From Populus alba (lineage: Eukaryota; Streptophyta; Magnoliopsida; Malpighiales; Salicaceae), in assembly GCF_005239225.2 (NCBI RefSeq), contig NC_133298.1, forward strand, positions 372,001 through 436,000: a stretch of 64,000 nucleotides of DNA, given 5' to 3'. The first letter of the stretch is position 1; every line of letters starts with the position of its first letter. Made by a program: the position numbers and the translations under genes. Positions 1 through 10,599 of this stretch are shown in pieces. Below the pieces are notes generated by a model. The model saw nothing but the letters and a program-made list of their open reading frames with translations, was not told the origin of the DNA and did not search any database.

Positions 1-2042
1 AGGCAATTTAAACTGGAATTGAAATGATTTTTTAATATAATATATATTAAATTTTTATATACAAAGGCGAATGAATATTAATAATTAAATTTTTTAAATT
101 GAGATATTTTTTTTACTGCTTTGTACATGATAATTGTCTTATTTACTTAATTATTTTACTAATGCTATTTGCATTGAATAGGGAATCAAAGAAACTTGCT
201 TTCATTTTGTTTTACTAAGGCGCTTTTTACTTTTCTCTGACAAATTTTGATTGAAAAAAGGCAAAATTTAAACTAAATTAATCTGACCAATCTTATTTAG
301 CACAAAAATAAAAGAGCACGTCTACATGGGCTTTCTCTTTAATTGCACAATTGCTAAATTCTTATCCTCCACCCTTTCTATATATACTAAGTTAAGTTCT
401 AGAAATAATTTTTATATTATTAAATCTTAGAAATGATTTTATATTATTCATCTCTAATATATCTTTTTTTAAGTGATTTTTTTTAAATTTGAACTTGAAA
501 CTTATATAGATTCATTAATTATTTTATATTTATTTTTTCTAATTTAATTATAAAAAATAGAGGTATTAGGATTCAAACTTATAACTATTTTGCTATTGAG
601 ATTATCGATTGATATTATATTAAAGAATTATTTTTAAAAAAATTATTTAATGTTATGTTTTACATTATTTCAAATAGTTTATGTCCAATCAAATTTCATG
701 CAGAATTCAAGTATATATGCTAATAGCAAATGTATGATGCATGTATCTTTAAGTTTTAGGAAGTGTGGTGTTATTTAAATTTATTATTTTTCTCGAGTAC
801 TAAATATGAACTTTAATTTGTTAGAGAGTATAATTAAGAACCATAAGGCATCTAACCTTGATTAATTTTCCACAATGCATAATTAAGCTACAAACCAATT
901 CGGAACTAGCCTTCTTGTTTACTATTGCTGTTAACGATATAGTTATGGTAAAGGATCACACCATTATGTGGTTCAGAGCCTGTTGAAACATCTCTATGAA
1001 AATAAAAAAATCACATGGAGTAAAAACATAGTGGGAGAAATTGTTTTTATTGGTGGAGAAATTGATCTGATACTTGATTGTGAAGATGTCCCTCAAAGAG
1101 AAGAGAACTGGTTTGCTAGCGATACCATGTCTATTTAATAAGTTGATATATTGTTATTATATCATGCATGTTATTGATGAAGATGTTGATAATAAACGGT
1201 GTAAAAATATTAATAATGCCTGCTTTATACACAAAAATCTGGTGTTTGTAGAAAAATTATATAAATAAAAAATTTGTTTGCATGGCTTATAATAACCTAA
1301 AAAAATATATAAAAGGATATACCAGGTATGATTAGACATACCAAACCAACATCAGGTATGGGTGGAGTTTAGGGCTGAAATTCCAGCCATATGAGCCAAG
1401 CACAATATTTGGGCTGTGTTTTTTTTTTTAACCATCGGTATCTATTGCTGCATTCTAAATTCCACACTACCTATGGTTGCTTCATGAATCATGATCACCA
1501 GGACATGCATGTACCCCGATTTTTCTGCAAGCACTATCATTGTTCCAATCGTAAATCTAAAAGCTGAAAAGCAACATAATAAATTTGGAAGTGTTAGGAA
1601 ACGGAGCTCAAAACACTGTTTGATAAAAAAATAATTTTTTTGTTTAAAATTATATATTTTAAAAATCATTTTTAATGTGCTAATAATAATAAAAAAAAAT
1701 TTAAAAAATAAAAAAATATTAATTTTAATACTTTTTAAATGAAAAACATTTTAAAAAATAACCACTACAATAATATCAAACACTATAAAATGCTAGAAAT
1801 GAAACCAAAACACATGAATAATTGAAGCATGAAGCATGAGTTTCTCAACCGTCAAATACATATTTGTTAATAATTAGATAACATAAAAAGTTTAATAAAA
1901 TATATTTATGAAATAGATAAACATGTTCAAGATCAAAAAGAGATTTTGTTTACATCAAATAATTTGTAAGATAAAAACATTTACAACTTTTGATCACTTT
2001 ATCAAATACTGCATACAGCTTGCAAATTGAAACTTAACTTCT
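1..2042. other. AT-rich intergenic DNA, no gene seen
   Basis: Very AT-rich sequence with many homopolymer runs and no open frame with recognisable protein similarity. The stretch around 1610-1800 has the low-complexity A/T pattern of a decayed MITE, but I cannot define its ends. The short open frames here have no family features and are treated as chance. Confidence 0.6.
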
Positions 2043-3188
2043 TATAATTAATATTATCTCATTTATGATGGCTGATTACCATTTTCCATGATGCACAAAT
2101 AATTATAGAATAATAATTATTAAGAAATCCCAAGTGATTCTACGCAGTTCAAAAAAGTAGGGTTTTTTTTTTAAAAAAAATAAACGTGTGTAATTAAATA
2201 AAGTTAGAGAGAACATTAAACTAATGGAAATCTAGCAAAAAAAAAACACAATCGCAAAAGTGTTTTTTTTACATAAAAATAATAATAAATAAATAAATCA
2301 AACAAGCCCAAATTCTTACATAACACAAAGTATAAAATATTAAGTTAAGAGCACGTTTGGGAATGTGATTGAAACCGCATTCCTTCAAAATTCAATTTTT
2401 TTTTTTTTTTGCTAAACTTTTTTATATATTTTTTAAAATTGTTTTGATATGCTGATTTTAAAAAACTAAAAAAAAATATTATTTTGATGTATTTATAAAT
2501 AAAAAGTATTTTTTAACCGGGCAGTCCGCTATCACAATTCCAAACAGATTGAAAGATATCCAAAACATTTCTAATCCAAATATACCATCTAACCCTCTGA
2601 ATAAATCAATTTCATGTGTACTTACATTTTGGACTTTATTGTTGAAGTTCAAAATGTAGAATAAGTGTTAAGAATGTATACATGTTTCAAAATTTGCAGA
2701 CAGCAATTATACTAATAACATGTGAAATGCCTTTAGCAGATATAAAGATTTGGATTGTTCCATGCTCAAAGTGCAAGTAAAATTAAAAAGAAGCATATAA
2801 GGAACAACTTTTGTTTCTCCAGTCTTTAGTGTGAGAAAAAGAACAGAAGTCGAGCCCTACCAGGCTGCATCATATGTTTTCATTCGTTTTCTTTTTGTGC
2901 TAAATAAGCTTGGACAGAATTGTTTTTTTTTTTTAAAAAAAAGCCTGGGAAGAAATTTCTTTTGTCGAGAGACTAGGATTGGATTTTTAAAGATACGTTC
3001 CACCTTTTAATTTCCTGTTCACATCTCAATACTTTCTTCATTAACTTATTTATTTAGGACGATCACTTAAAATTGAAGTAGCTTTTAGATTAGAGCAAGT
3101 ATTTTATTAACTTGGAAGTTGGGCTTACTTTCTTCTCCAAAGCATGGTCGTGTTCTTAACAAGTGAACAAAGTTAAAACTATTATAAC
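2043..3188. repeat. Duplicated upstream block A of the DUF247 cluster
   Basis: This block is paralogous to 20270-20497 plus 24303-24880 (block B) and partly to 37345-37800 (block C). Shared landmarks, in the same order, include a segment with ACATGTGAAATGC, GATTTGGATTGTTCCATGCT and CTCCAGTCTTTAGTG. Blocks B and C lie just upstream of minus-strand DUF247 sequences, so block A is probably the upstream region of a DUF247 copy that has been lost or lies left of the window. It ends where the LTR element at 3184-9352 inserted. Confidence 0.75.
2350..2548. mobile_element. MITE-like insertion inside block A
   Basis: An approximately 200-bp AT-rich segment begins near GTTTGGGAAT and ends near ATTCCAAACAG, which gives imperfect inverted ends. 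Block B lacks it: there the flanks, which read AAGTT and GAAAGATATC, are directly adjacent (near 20450-20462). The ends are too degenerate to fix a target duplication or superfamily. The same kind of A/T-rich core recurs near 9650-9790. Confidence 0.5.
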
Positions 3189-4629
3189 TGTTGCTACCAC
3201 AATTTTTGACGCCATGTTTTGATATATTTTCAAAAATCCAAAAAAATTGAGAAAAACAAGAAAATCCAAAAAATATGTTTTTTAATATATTTTCGTCATT
3301 TTAGCATTTTCAACGGCCGTCTAAAAAAAAGAATTTAAATTGTTAAAAAGATTTTCAAAACGCGTTCGACTTTTCACGCGTCTTTTAAAAAAACATTGAT
3401 TTTCCTCGTTGAGTCGACGTTGATATTGCTCGTTTTCAAAAAATACAAAAAAATAAGAAAAAAATCAAAAATTTACAAAAAAAAAAGAAGTTGAGGGACC
3501 AAGTTGAAAAACTTGGCAACGCTTGTTTTGCTATAAATAACTGGTCTTTAACTCACACAAAAGGGGAGGGGGATGTCAATTTTGACACATTCAGAAAAAT
3601 ACAAAAACCCTAAAACAACTCTTTCTAGCCACTAAAAAAAAGGGGGCCGGCGGCGCTCCCTCCTGGTTTTAAAATTTTTTCCCTAGTGTTCTTCTCTGAA
3701 ACTTGCACGCAGCCGCCGTGCGCCCCACATTGAATTTTTTTTTTGCTCCCCACACAGACCTTCTCGAACCGACCCTCAATCGTTCTCCTGTAAGCCTCTC
3801 GTACCCATATCTCCCCGGCCATTTTTTTTTTCCTCACAAAGAACCCGGCCAAACACCCCCCACCTTCTGATTTTTCTTTTTCTCTCAACCGGCCGCCAGG
3901 ACAACCCCTCTTCTTCTCTCTCGGTCCGCTCCTTTCCTAACCGAGACCGGTGGTCTGGGTTAGAAGTCTAGGGCCACCGTTGATCTCCCTCCCTCATCCC
4001 CACGGATAATAGCTAAGACGGCCATATCCTCCTCCCAGATATGATCCATGTGTGCGCTTATATATATTCTAAAGATATCTTGTCAGATTACAGCCGACCC
4101 TTCGGGAGGGCCTCCCTGCTCCGGGTCAACAAACGGACCCGACCATGGAGGCAACTGGCCAGACGCGCCCGCCGTAGACCGGATCAGAACCCGAGTAACA
4201 GAATCGGCCTCCAGCAACAACTTCACTATCCTTCTTTCTCTCACCGTGCCGCCTCTCCACCAGCAAGCCACCGATCTGCCACCCGAAGCAGAGAGAGAAG
4301 TAAGACGAAACCCAGGAGCCGCGCCCACCGAAGCCAACCGCAGCAGTTCCTATACTTCCTCCTTTCGATTTTTTTTGATCCCCAAGCCACGGCGCCCACC
4401 CGCTGCTCCGGCCTCGCTCCAGCAGTCGTCGCCAGTACAGGGAAGACGATCTGAAGAAGAAGAGGAAGCAGCAGATCGGAGAAGAAAGAACAAAAATCAG
4501 ATCCGAAAACAAAGAAATAAAAGCTTAAAATCGACTGTTTGTGCGTTTGTTTTTGTTGTAGATGATGTGGTTTTCTTACTGTCTGCGGGGAGGGAAAAGG
4601 AAGAGGGGAAGCAGTAATCCCGGCCAACC

Positions 4630-4661
<32 letters not shown>

Positions 4662-4671
4662 CTTTTTTTTT

Positions 4672-4704
<33 letters not shown>

Positions 4705-5447
4705 CGGCGTTCTCGGCGGCGGCGCGTGAATCCATGCGCCGCGCGTGATGCGCGTGAGCGCATATGTCCAATGCAAAAGAACTGTTCAGCGCCTAGCAGC
4801 CTTCCGAGCACTGTTCCTAATTTTGCGGTTCTAAATGGACTTCCCTCCCTGCACTTCTTGGACTATTTAGGGACTGTGTTGTAGTTTTAGAATTGTTTAA
4901 TGTAATTTGTTTAGTTTTTGATTTTTTTTTGTATTTATATTTATGTAATATGGATGTAAAAGAAAAGAAAGAAAAGAAAGAAACAAAAATAAAATAGTGA
5001 AGAGTGTATGTGGTGCCTTGTATTTTGTTTTATTTTTTATTTGTATATATTTTTATGATAAAATTGCAAATATAGTTAAAGAAGAATTTAATATTATTTG
5101 AACGGAGATCGACGGTTAAGAATTATTAACTTATAGCGTAAGTGATATTTCTAATTTCCGATGAAAGACAATTATTAAAACTTCTTTAACACGTCAAATA
5201 GGCCACGAAGCAGCTTACCTCAGGTAGGGTGCGTTAGGGGTGCTAATACCTTCCCTAAACCACAACCAGTCCTTACATCGCTGAATTCATCTGACAAGCC
5301 AGTAACAATCCGGTTTCCTAAGCTAGCCCGAAATAATTTACTAGGTGGCGACTCCAACGAACAATTCAAGGCAAACATACGCAATGAGAAAATCGCTACG
5401 GCGAGTCGATGCCCAGGCACTTTTAGGATTTTTTGTGGGGTGCGACA
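3189..5447 (+). repeat. 5' LTR (2259 bp) of the non-autonomous LTR element
   Basis: It begins TGTTGCTACC and ends GGTGCGACA. It is about 970 bp longer than the 3' LTR, mainly because it keeps roughly 3670-4545, a C/T-rich region that is deleted in the 3' copy between short GTTTT repeats. It also carries a T tract of about 75 bp (4630-4705) that is only a few T long in the 3' copy. A TATA-like GCTATAAATA lies near 3531. Confidence 0.85.
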
Positions 5448-5451
5448 GGAA

Positions 5452-5469
5452 AGGCGACTCCACTGGGGA
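5452..5469 (+). other. Candidate primer-binding site
   Basis: The sequence AGGCGACTCCACTGGGGA starts 4 bases after the 5' LTR end. Apart from its first base it resembles the TGGCGACTC-type primer sites of plant Tat/Ogre retrotransposons. The tRNA assignment is not verified. Confidence 0.5.
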
Positions 5470-7254
5470 AGGGTACTGTTTTTCTAACATTATTGGACTA
5501 AGCTTTGTGTAATTTGATGTGTTTAAGTTTTTTGCATTTTATCTTTTTTGTTAATATTTTTTTCCCTGCATTTATAGAATTTGTTTCATGGCATCACCTG
5601 TATTTATTTTTGAAAAGCACACACAAAACAACTAAGCCTTAAGTTAAGTGGGGAATTAGCGATTTAAACTCTAAGACTAATTGGTCAGTGGTTTAAATGC
5701 GTGAAACACCCACTCAAATATCTGAGTGCCTGCTTGAAAATGGTGGTATACGACCTTACGCATTCCTTGCAACAGGACCCATATCTATCTTTATTACGAA
5801 GAACGTCATGGGCAGATATGAGACCCTTTTGAGACCAGATAGAAAACACTAGCCCTGTCTCCACGTAAATGAATAGAGCCTGTCTTTTAAGTGTTATGTG
5901 GTTATTGTTGTTGCATCCGAAGCAAACCCTTCTTTGAAGCATCTGGAAACTCAAGACTTGTGGGTGACCTAGATGGCCGTCCTCAGAAAAATTTCATTGT
6001 AGAAGTTTTGGGAAAAATCAAAGATTTCTTGTTTTCCCAATCATAACATAGAGTTACGACGCATATTGTCACCCCTCGATAGGGTGAAGTTCGTCATATA
6101 GATTACTACATGTTACGCGGGTTGAAAGGGTAGGTGCCCCCGCACAAGCTGTGTTGCGCGTGATTTGAAGAAAAAGGAATTGATGGAAGTGAAGAAATGT
6201 GTTTAGATAGAGGCTCATATGAATTAAGGTTGAGAGCATCAAAGGTGAAATAGCTAGACTCAAATCTGCTCGAACAAGTGTTGAGCATCAATGGAAAGAG
6301 AATGTCTGCACAGTCTTCTGTGGGAAACTGCTTGTCCACGTACAATTGAAGCTGCCTCTCCTTTTCAGTCATGAACAACAGCAGCAAATGCTTCAGTATT
6401 AACCTTAATGACAACTATAGTTCTTGTCCAGCTTGTACTGTTAAGTGTTCATTCGCCTCCACATAGCTAATGGAACCCGAACGACTACTTAGCCTCCTGT
6501 AGCAATGGTGCCATTAGTCTGCTTTGAAGTTAACCTTCGATTATAAGCTCAATTCCAGTTCAGCAAGGCAAGAAAACATCTTAGTAGGTTGATAGAGCCA
6601 GACCCTGGTCTGAAAAAATATGAGGCACAGTCAAAGATTTCAACGTAGCAGAGCTCTCTCGGGCAGGAATCTATTTGTGGATCTGCAAAGGGGAAAATCC
6701 AAGAAGGAATATAGTAGTCTCACATCATCTATGATTTGTCCTTCAACAGTGCAGTAATTAAAATGCAAAAGTAGAGAGAAGATACATGCCTAGACTGAAA
6801 AACATGAAAAAGACTGAAGCTTCAACCAGAGCGAAGAAACTCCCTTATTGGTGCTTATTTGCTGCACCGTTCGAAGAAGAAATCGAAGAAGAAATAAGAG
6901 GAGAATTCATGTTCATCGTTTTCTCCCATAAAAGAAGATAAGGCATGATTCAGTATTGGTAAGTGGCGATACTAACAGTGTTTTTAAGGGCTGCCAAGAA
7001 TTATCAGCTGTTAGAAAGTTTTCTAACAATCCTCAACCAACATAAGCAACATTGGAAGATTGAAATAATGTTGTGAGGATTTGCCGAGAATTGAAACAAG
7101 CTATGAAGAGAAGAAAAGAAATTGAAGGATCTGCCATGATCTAGAAAATGATGAGAGGTGAATCGGAGATGACATTTGACGGTGTGAGCCCTTAAATTAT
7201 GTGGTATAGCCAGGTCTCAAGGTAGCATCAATTTGCTCAAAATTATCATTTGCC

Positions 7255-7754
7255 NNNNNNNNNNNNNNNNNNNNNNNNNNNNNNNNNNNNNNNNNNNNNN
7301 NNNNNNNNNNNNNNNNNNNNNNNNNNNNNNNNNNNNNNNNNNNNNNNNNNNNNNNNNNNNNNNNNNNNNNNNNNNNNNNNNNNNNNNNNNNNNNNNNNNN
7401 NNNNNNNNNNNNNNNNNNNNNNNNNNNNNNNNNNNNNNNNNNNNNNNNNNNNNNNNNNNNNNNNNNNNNNNNNNNNNNNNNNNNNNNNNNNNNNNNNNNN
7501 NNNNNNNNNNNNNNNNNNNNNNNNNNNNNNNNNNNNNNNNNNNNNNNNNNNNNNNNNNNNNNNNNNNNNNNNNNNNNNNNNNNNNNNNNNNNNNNNNNNN
7601 NNNNNNNNNNNNNNNNNNNNNNNNNNNNNNNNNNNNNNNNNNNNNNNNNNNNNNNNNNNNNNNNNNNNNNNNNNNNNNNNNNNNNNNNNNNNNNNNNNNN
7701 NNNNNNNNNNNNNNNNNNNNNNNNNNNNNNNNNNNNNNNNNNNNNNNNNNNNNN
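7255..7754. other. Assembly gap (500 N)
   Basis: A run of exactly 500 N, so its length is probably a placeholder rather than a measurement. All frames crossing it are artefacts. Confidence 0.99.
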
Positions 7755-8041
7755 CAAGAGATGAGGTCGCTAGAATGGGATCCTCGGGTAGCTTGGTTAA
7801 AGGGAATTCCAGATGGGATTCAGGTTAAACCGAGTTACCACAATATTTTTCGTTCCAGTTGAAGAGGTCGCCAGATGAGATCTCAGGTAAACCCAATTAA
7901 AAGGCAGGTCCGCCGTGAAAATAGACGCAGTGTGAGTGGTGTGGGCAGGTCGCCCAAAGATAATGAAATCATTTTCCTTTTGTTTTCTTACAAAGCTTAC
8001 TATGGCAAAATTTTGAGGAGTTTTGCTTCGTAAGCAATTCG

Positions 8042-8050
8042 TAAAGAGGG
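8042..8050 (+). other. Candidate polypurine tract
   Basis: The purine run TAAAGAGGGG ends at 8050, five bases before the 3' LTR start at 8056. This is the expected place for plus-strand priming. Confidence 0.5.
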
Positions 8051-8055
8051 GCATC

Positions 8056-9347
8056 TGTTGCTAACCCAATTTTTGACCCATGTTTTGATATATTTTCAAA
8101 AAATCCAAAAAATTGAGAAAAACAAAAGAAAAATCCAAAAAATATGTTTTTTAAATAATATTTTCGCATTTTAGCATTTTCAACCCGTCTAAAAAAAAGA
8201 ATTTAAATTGTTAAAGATTTTCAAAACGCGTTCGACTTTTCACTGCGTCATTTTTAAAAAAACATTGATTTTCCTCGTTGAGTCGACGTTGAATATTGCT
8301 CGTTTTCAAAAAAATACAAAAAAATAAGAAAAATCAATTTTACAAAAAAAAGAAGAAGTTGAGGGACCAGTGAAAACTTGGCAACACTTTTTTTGCCTAT
8401 AAAATACTGGTCTTTAACTCACACAAAAGGGGAGGGGGAGGTCAATTTTGACACATTCAGAAAAAATACAAAAACCCTAAAACCCAACTCTTTCTTAGGC
8501 CATCTAAAAAAAAGGGGGCCGGCGGCGCCTCCCTCCTGGTTTTGTTTTTGTTGTAGATGATGTGGTTTTCTTAACCGTCTGCCGGGGAGGGAAAAGGAAG
8601 AAGGAAGCAGAATCCGGCCAACCGTTTTTAATCCGGCGTTCTCGCGGCGGCGCGTAATCCACGCGCCGCCGCTTCCAGCACTGTTCACAGAGCGCTCTAG
8701 CAGCCTCCCGAGCACTGTTCCTGCGGTTTAAATGGACTTCCCTGCACTTTCTTGGATTATTTAGGGACTATTTTGTAGTTTTAGAATTGTTTAATGTAAT
8801 TTGTTTAGTTTTTGATTTTTTTTGTAATTTATATTTATTGTAAATATGGATGTAAAAGAAAGCAAAGAAAAGAAAAAGAAAAAGAAAAGAAACAAAAAAT
8901 AAAATAGTGAAAGGTGTATGTGGGTGCTTGTATTTTGGTTTTTAATTTATTTGTATTATTTTGTTATGATAAATGCAAATAAATTAAAGAAGAATTTATA
9001 TTTTGATGCGGATCAACGGTTAAGAATTAATTAACTTATACGTAAGTGGATTATTTCTAATTTCCGAATGAAAAGACAATATTAAAACTTCTTTAAAACA
9101 CGCACAAGCCACGAAGCGTTTACCTCAGGTAGGGTTGGCGGTTAGGGGTGCTAATACCTTCCCTACACGACAACCAGTCCCTTACCCCGCGAATCTCTGA
9201 CAAAGACCAGTACATCCGGTTTCCCTAGTAGCCCGAAATCACATTACTAGGTGACGACTCCAACGAAACCAATTCAAGCAAACCATAAACGAGGAAAATT
9301 GCCAGCCGATACCCGCGCGTTTAGGATTTTTTTTGGGGGGTGCGACA
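8056..9347 (+). repeat. 3' LTR (1292 bp) of the non-autonomous LTR element
   Basis: It begins TGTTGCTAAC and ends GGTGCGACA, followed by the ATAAC target duplication. Alignment by eye to the 5' LTR shows an internal deletion of roughly 880 bp and a large excess of 1-3 bp indels over substitutions, which suggests consensus error as well as divergence. Confidence 0.85.
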
Positions 9348-9352
9348 ATAAC

Positions 9353-10225
9353 CAATTATAAAGTATAGGAGCATTTTGGACGGACAGACATTCTATATTA
9401 TTTGCTTCCTGCCATAATGGAATGGATTAGAGAAGTAGCTTTGACACTATCCCTCGAGAATCTTTTATTAAAATTTGATTTATTGATTGATCAAATAAAA
9501 AATTATAATACCTTTTAATCTATAGCGCAACCCACTCTAGTCTTTTTTTTCACTTGTCTAAAAAAATATTTTGCTAATCCATCTCACAAGCTATTCAAGG
9601 CAATCATCATGCCCTTATTTTAGAGAGTGATTGAAGCTATACTTGCGATTATTTTTTTTAAAATTTTTTTTTATTTTGAAAAACATTAAAATAATATTTT
9701 TTTTTTTTAAAAATAATTTTTAATATTAGTGGGCATCAAAATAATCTAAAAATATTAAAAAATATATAATAATTTTAAAGTAAAATTTAAATGGAATGGA
9801 TTCTAAGGCTAAGAAAAAGTTTTGCACTATTTTAATTACGAAAAGCGAACAGATTATCAAATATTAAGACCTTAATATGATTGACAAATATTAGGGCATA
9901 TTGAGATGTTCATCATGAATTTTACGTTAAATTTATTTTTCAATTTTGTTTTTCTAATTTTTGCTTGAAAAATGAGTTACTTCTTTATTTGAATTTTATC
10001 AAGGAGAATATTTTTTATAAATACATTATTTTTCTTTAATAGTTTTTTTAATGTTGGAAGCTAGATAAATATATATAATCATTTATAATGGTGTTGATGA
10101 TAATGATAAGTTATGATGGTAACATTAATTATAGCTATAATGATAGTATTTATGCTAATGATTTTTATAGCAATAATAATGACAGATAGTGACAGTAGTT
10201 AACCTTATTCTGTTGCTGTTATGTT
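9353..10225. other. Intergenic DNA, partly duplicated at 25540-25760
   Basis: No gene is seen. About 9650-9790 is AT-rich and MITE-like. About 9870-10110 is paralogous to 25540-25770: both contain AATATGATTGACAAATATTA and then TTGGAAGC followed by a GGTGTTGAT motif. This supports an older segmental duplication of the DUF247 region. Confidence 0.6.
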
Positions 10226-10230
10226 AATAG

Positions 10231-10468
10231 TGTTGCAGATAGTAAGAGACTGACAAAGAAGATGATTTTATTAAGCTGTAGCCTTGGCTATTAATAGCCT
10301 TCACAACCTGTGATAAAGAATGAATAACAAAAGACCCGATTTTCAGAAACCAAACGTGGTCAAACAAAGCAAATTACGTGTCCCTCAAACAGAGGAGGAT
10401 TATTCAACATGACTAAAAACAATCCTAAGACTTAGGAAACAAAGCTGGAATATTTCAACATTTTATCA
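10231..10468 (-). repeat. 3' LTR of Copia-1 (238 bp)
   Basis: This is the element's downstream LTR in minus orientation. The plus-strand TCCTCCCTTAAA directly after it is the complement of a polypurine tract. Differences from the partner LTR are small indels (for example near 10305, 10330 and 10435) with almost no clean substitutions. Confidence 0.9.
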
Positions 10469-10599
10469 TCCTCCCTTAAACTGAATTCTATCAGTTTATA
10501 CTTGGAGATTCGCACACACCACCCAGTAACTTTCGCATGCTTCAGAAAAACATCAAGCTTCAATGGCTTTGTTAAGATATCAGCGACTTGTTCTGTTTG

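Larger units (their letters stand above)
5448..8055 (+). other. Internal region of the LTR element, non-coding, with assembly gap
   Basis: No retrotransposon protein domain is visible in any frame. It starts with GGAAAGGCGACTCCACTG (near 5448), which resembles the tRNA-type primer sites of plant Tat/Ogre elements. Positions 7255-7754 are N. Just before the 3' LTR are short degenerate repeats around GATGGGATTCAGG and GATGAGATCTCAGG (about 7760-7920), of the kind often seen upstream of the polypurine tract in large gypsy elements. Confidence 0.6.
3184..9352 (+). mobile_element. Non-autonomous LTR retrotransposon with long LTRs (LARD-like, possibly Tat/Ogre-related)
   Basis: The element has two direct LTRs (3189-5447 and 8056-9347) with TG..CA ends, flanked by a perfect 5-bp target duplication ATAAC (3184-3188 and 9348-9352). 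A primer-site-like sequence follows the left LTR and a purine tract precedes the right LTR, which sets plus-strand orientation. The internal region (about 2.6 kb, including a 500-N gap) encodes no recognisable gag, protease, RT or integrase. It therefore appears to depend on a partner element. Relationship to the Tat/Ogre lineage is suggested only by the primer-site sequence and the large LTRs. Confidence 0.85.

Noticed and set aside
4241..4776. Lysine-rich frames on the minus strand and low-complexity frames on both strands
   Set aside because: They are produced by the long T tract and C/T-rich LTR sequence; no domain features.
7197..7862. Frames of about 190-209 codons around 7200-7860
   Set aside because: They consist almost entirely of the N gap.
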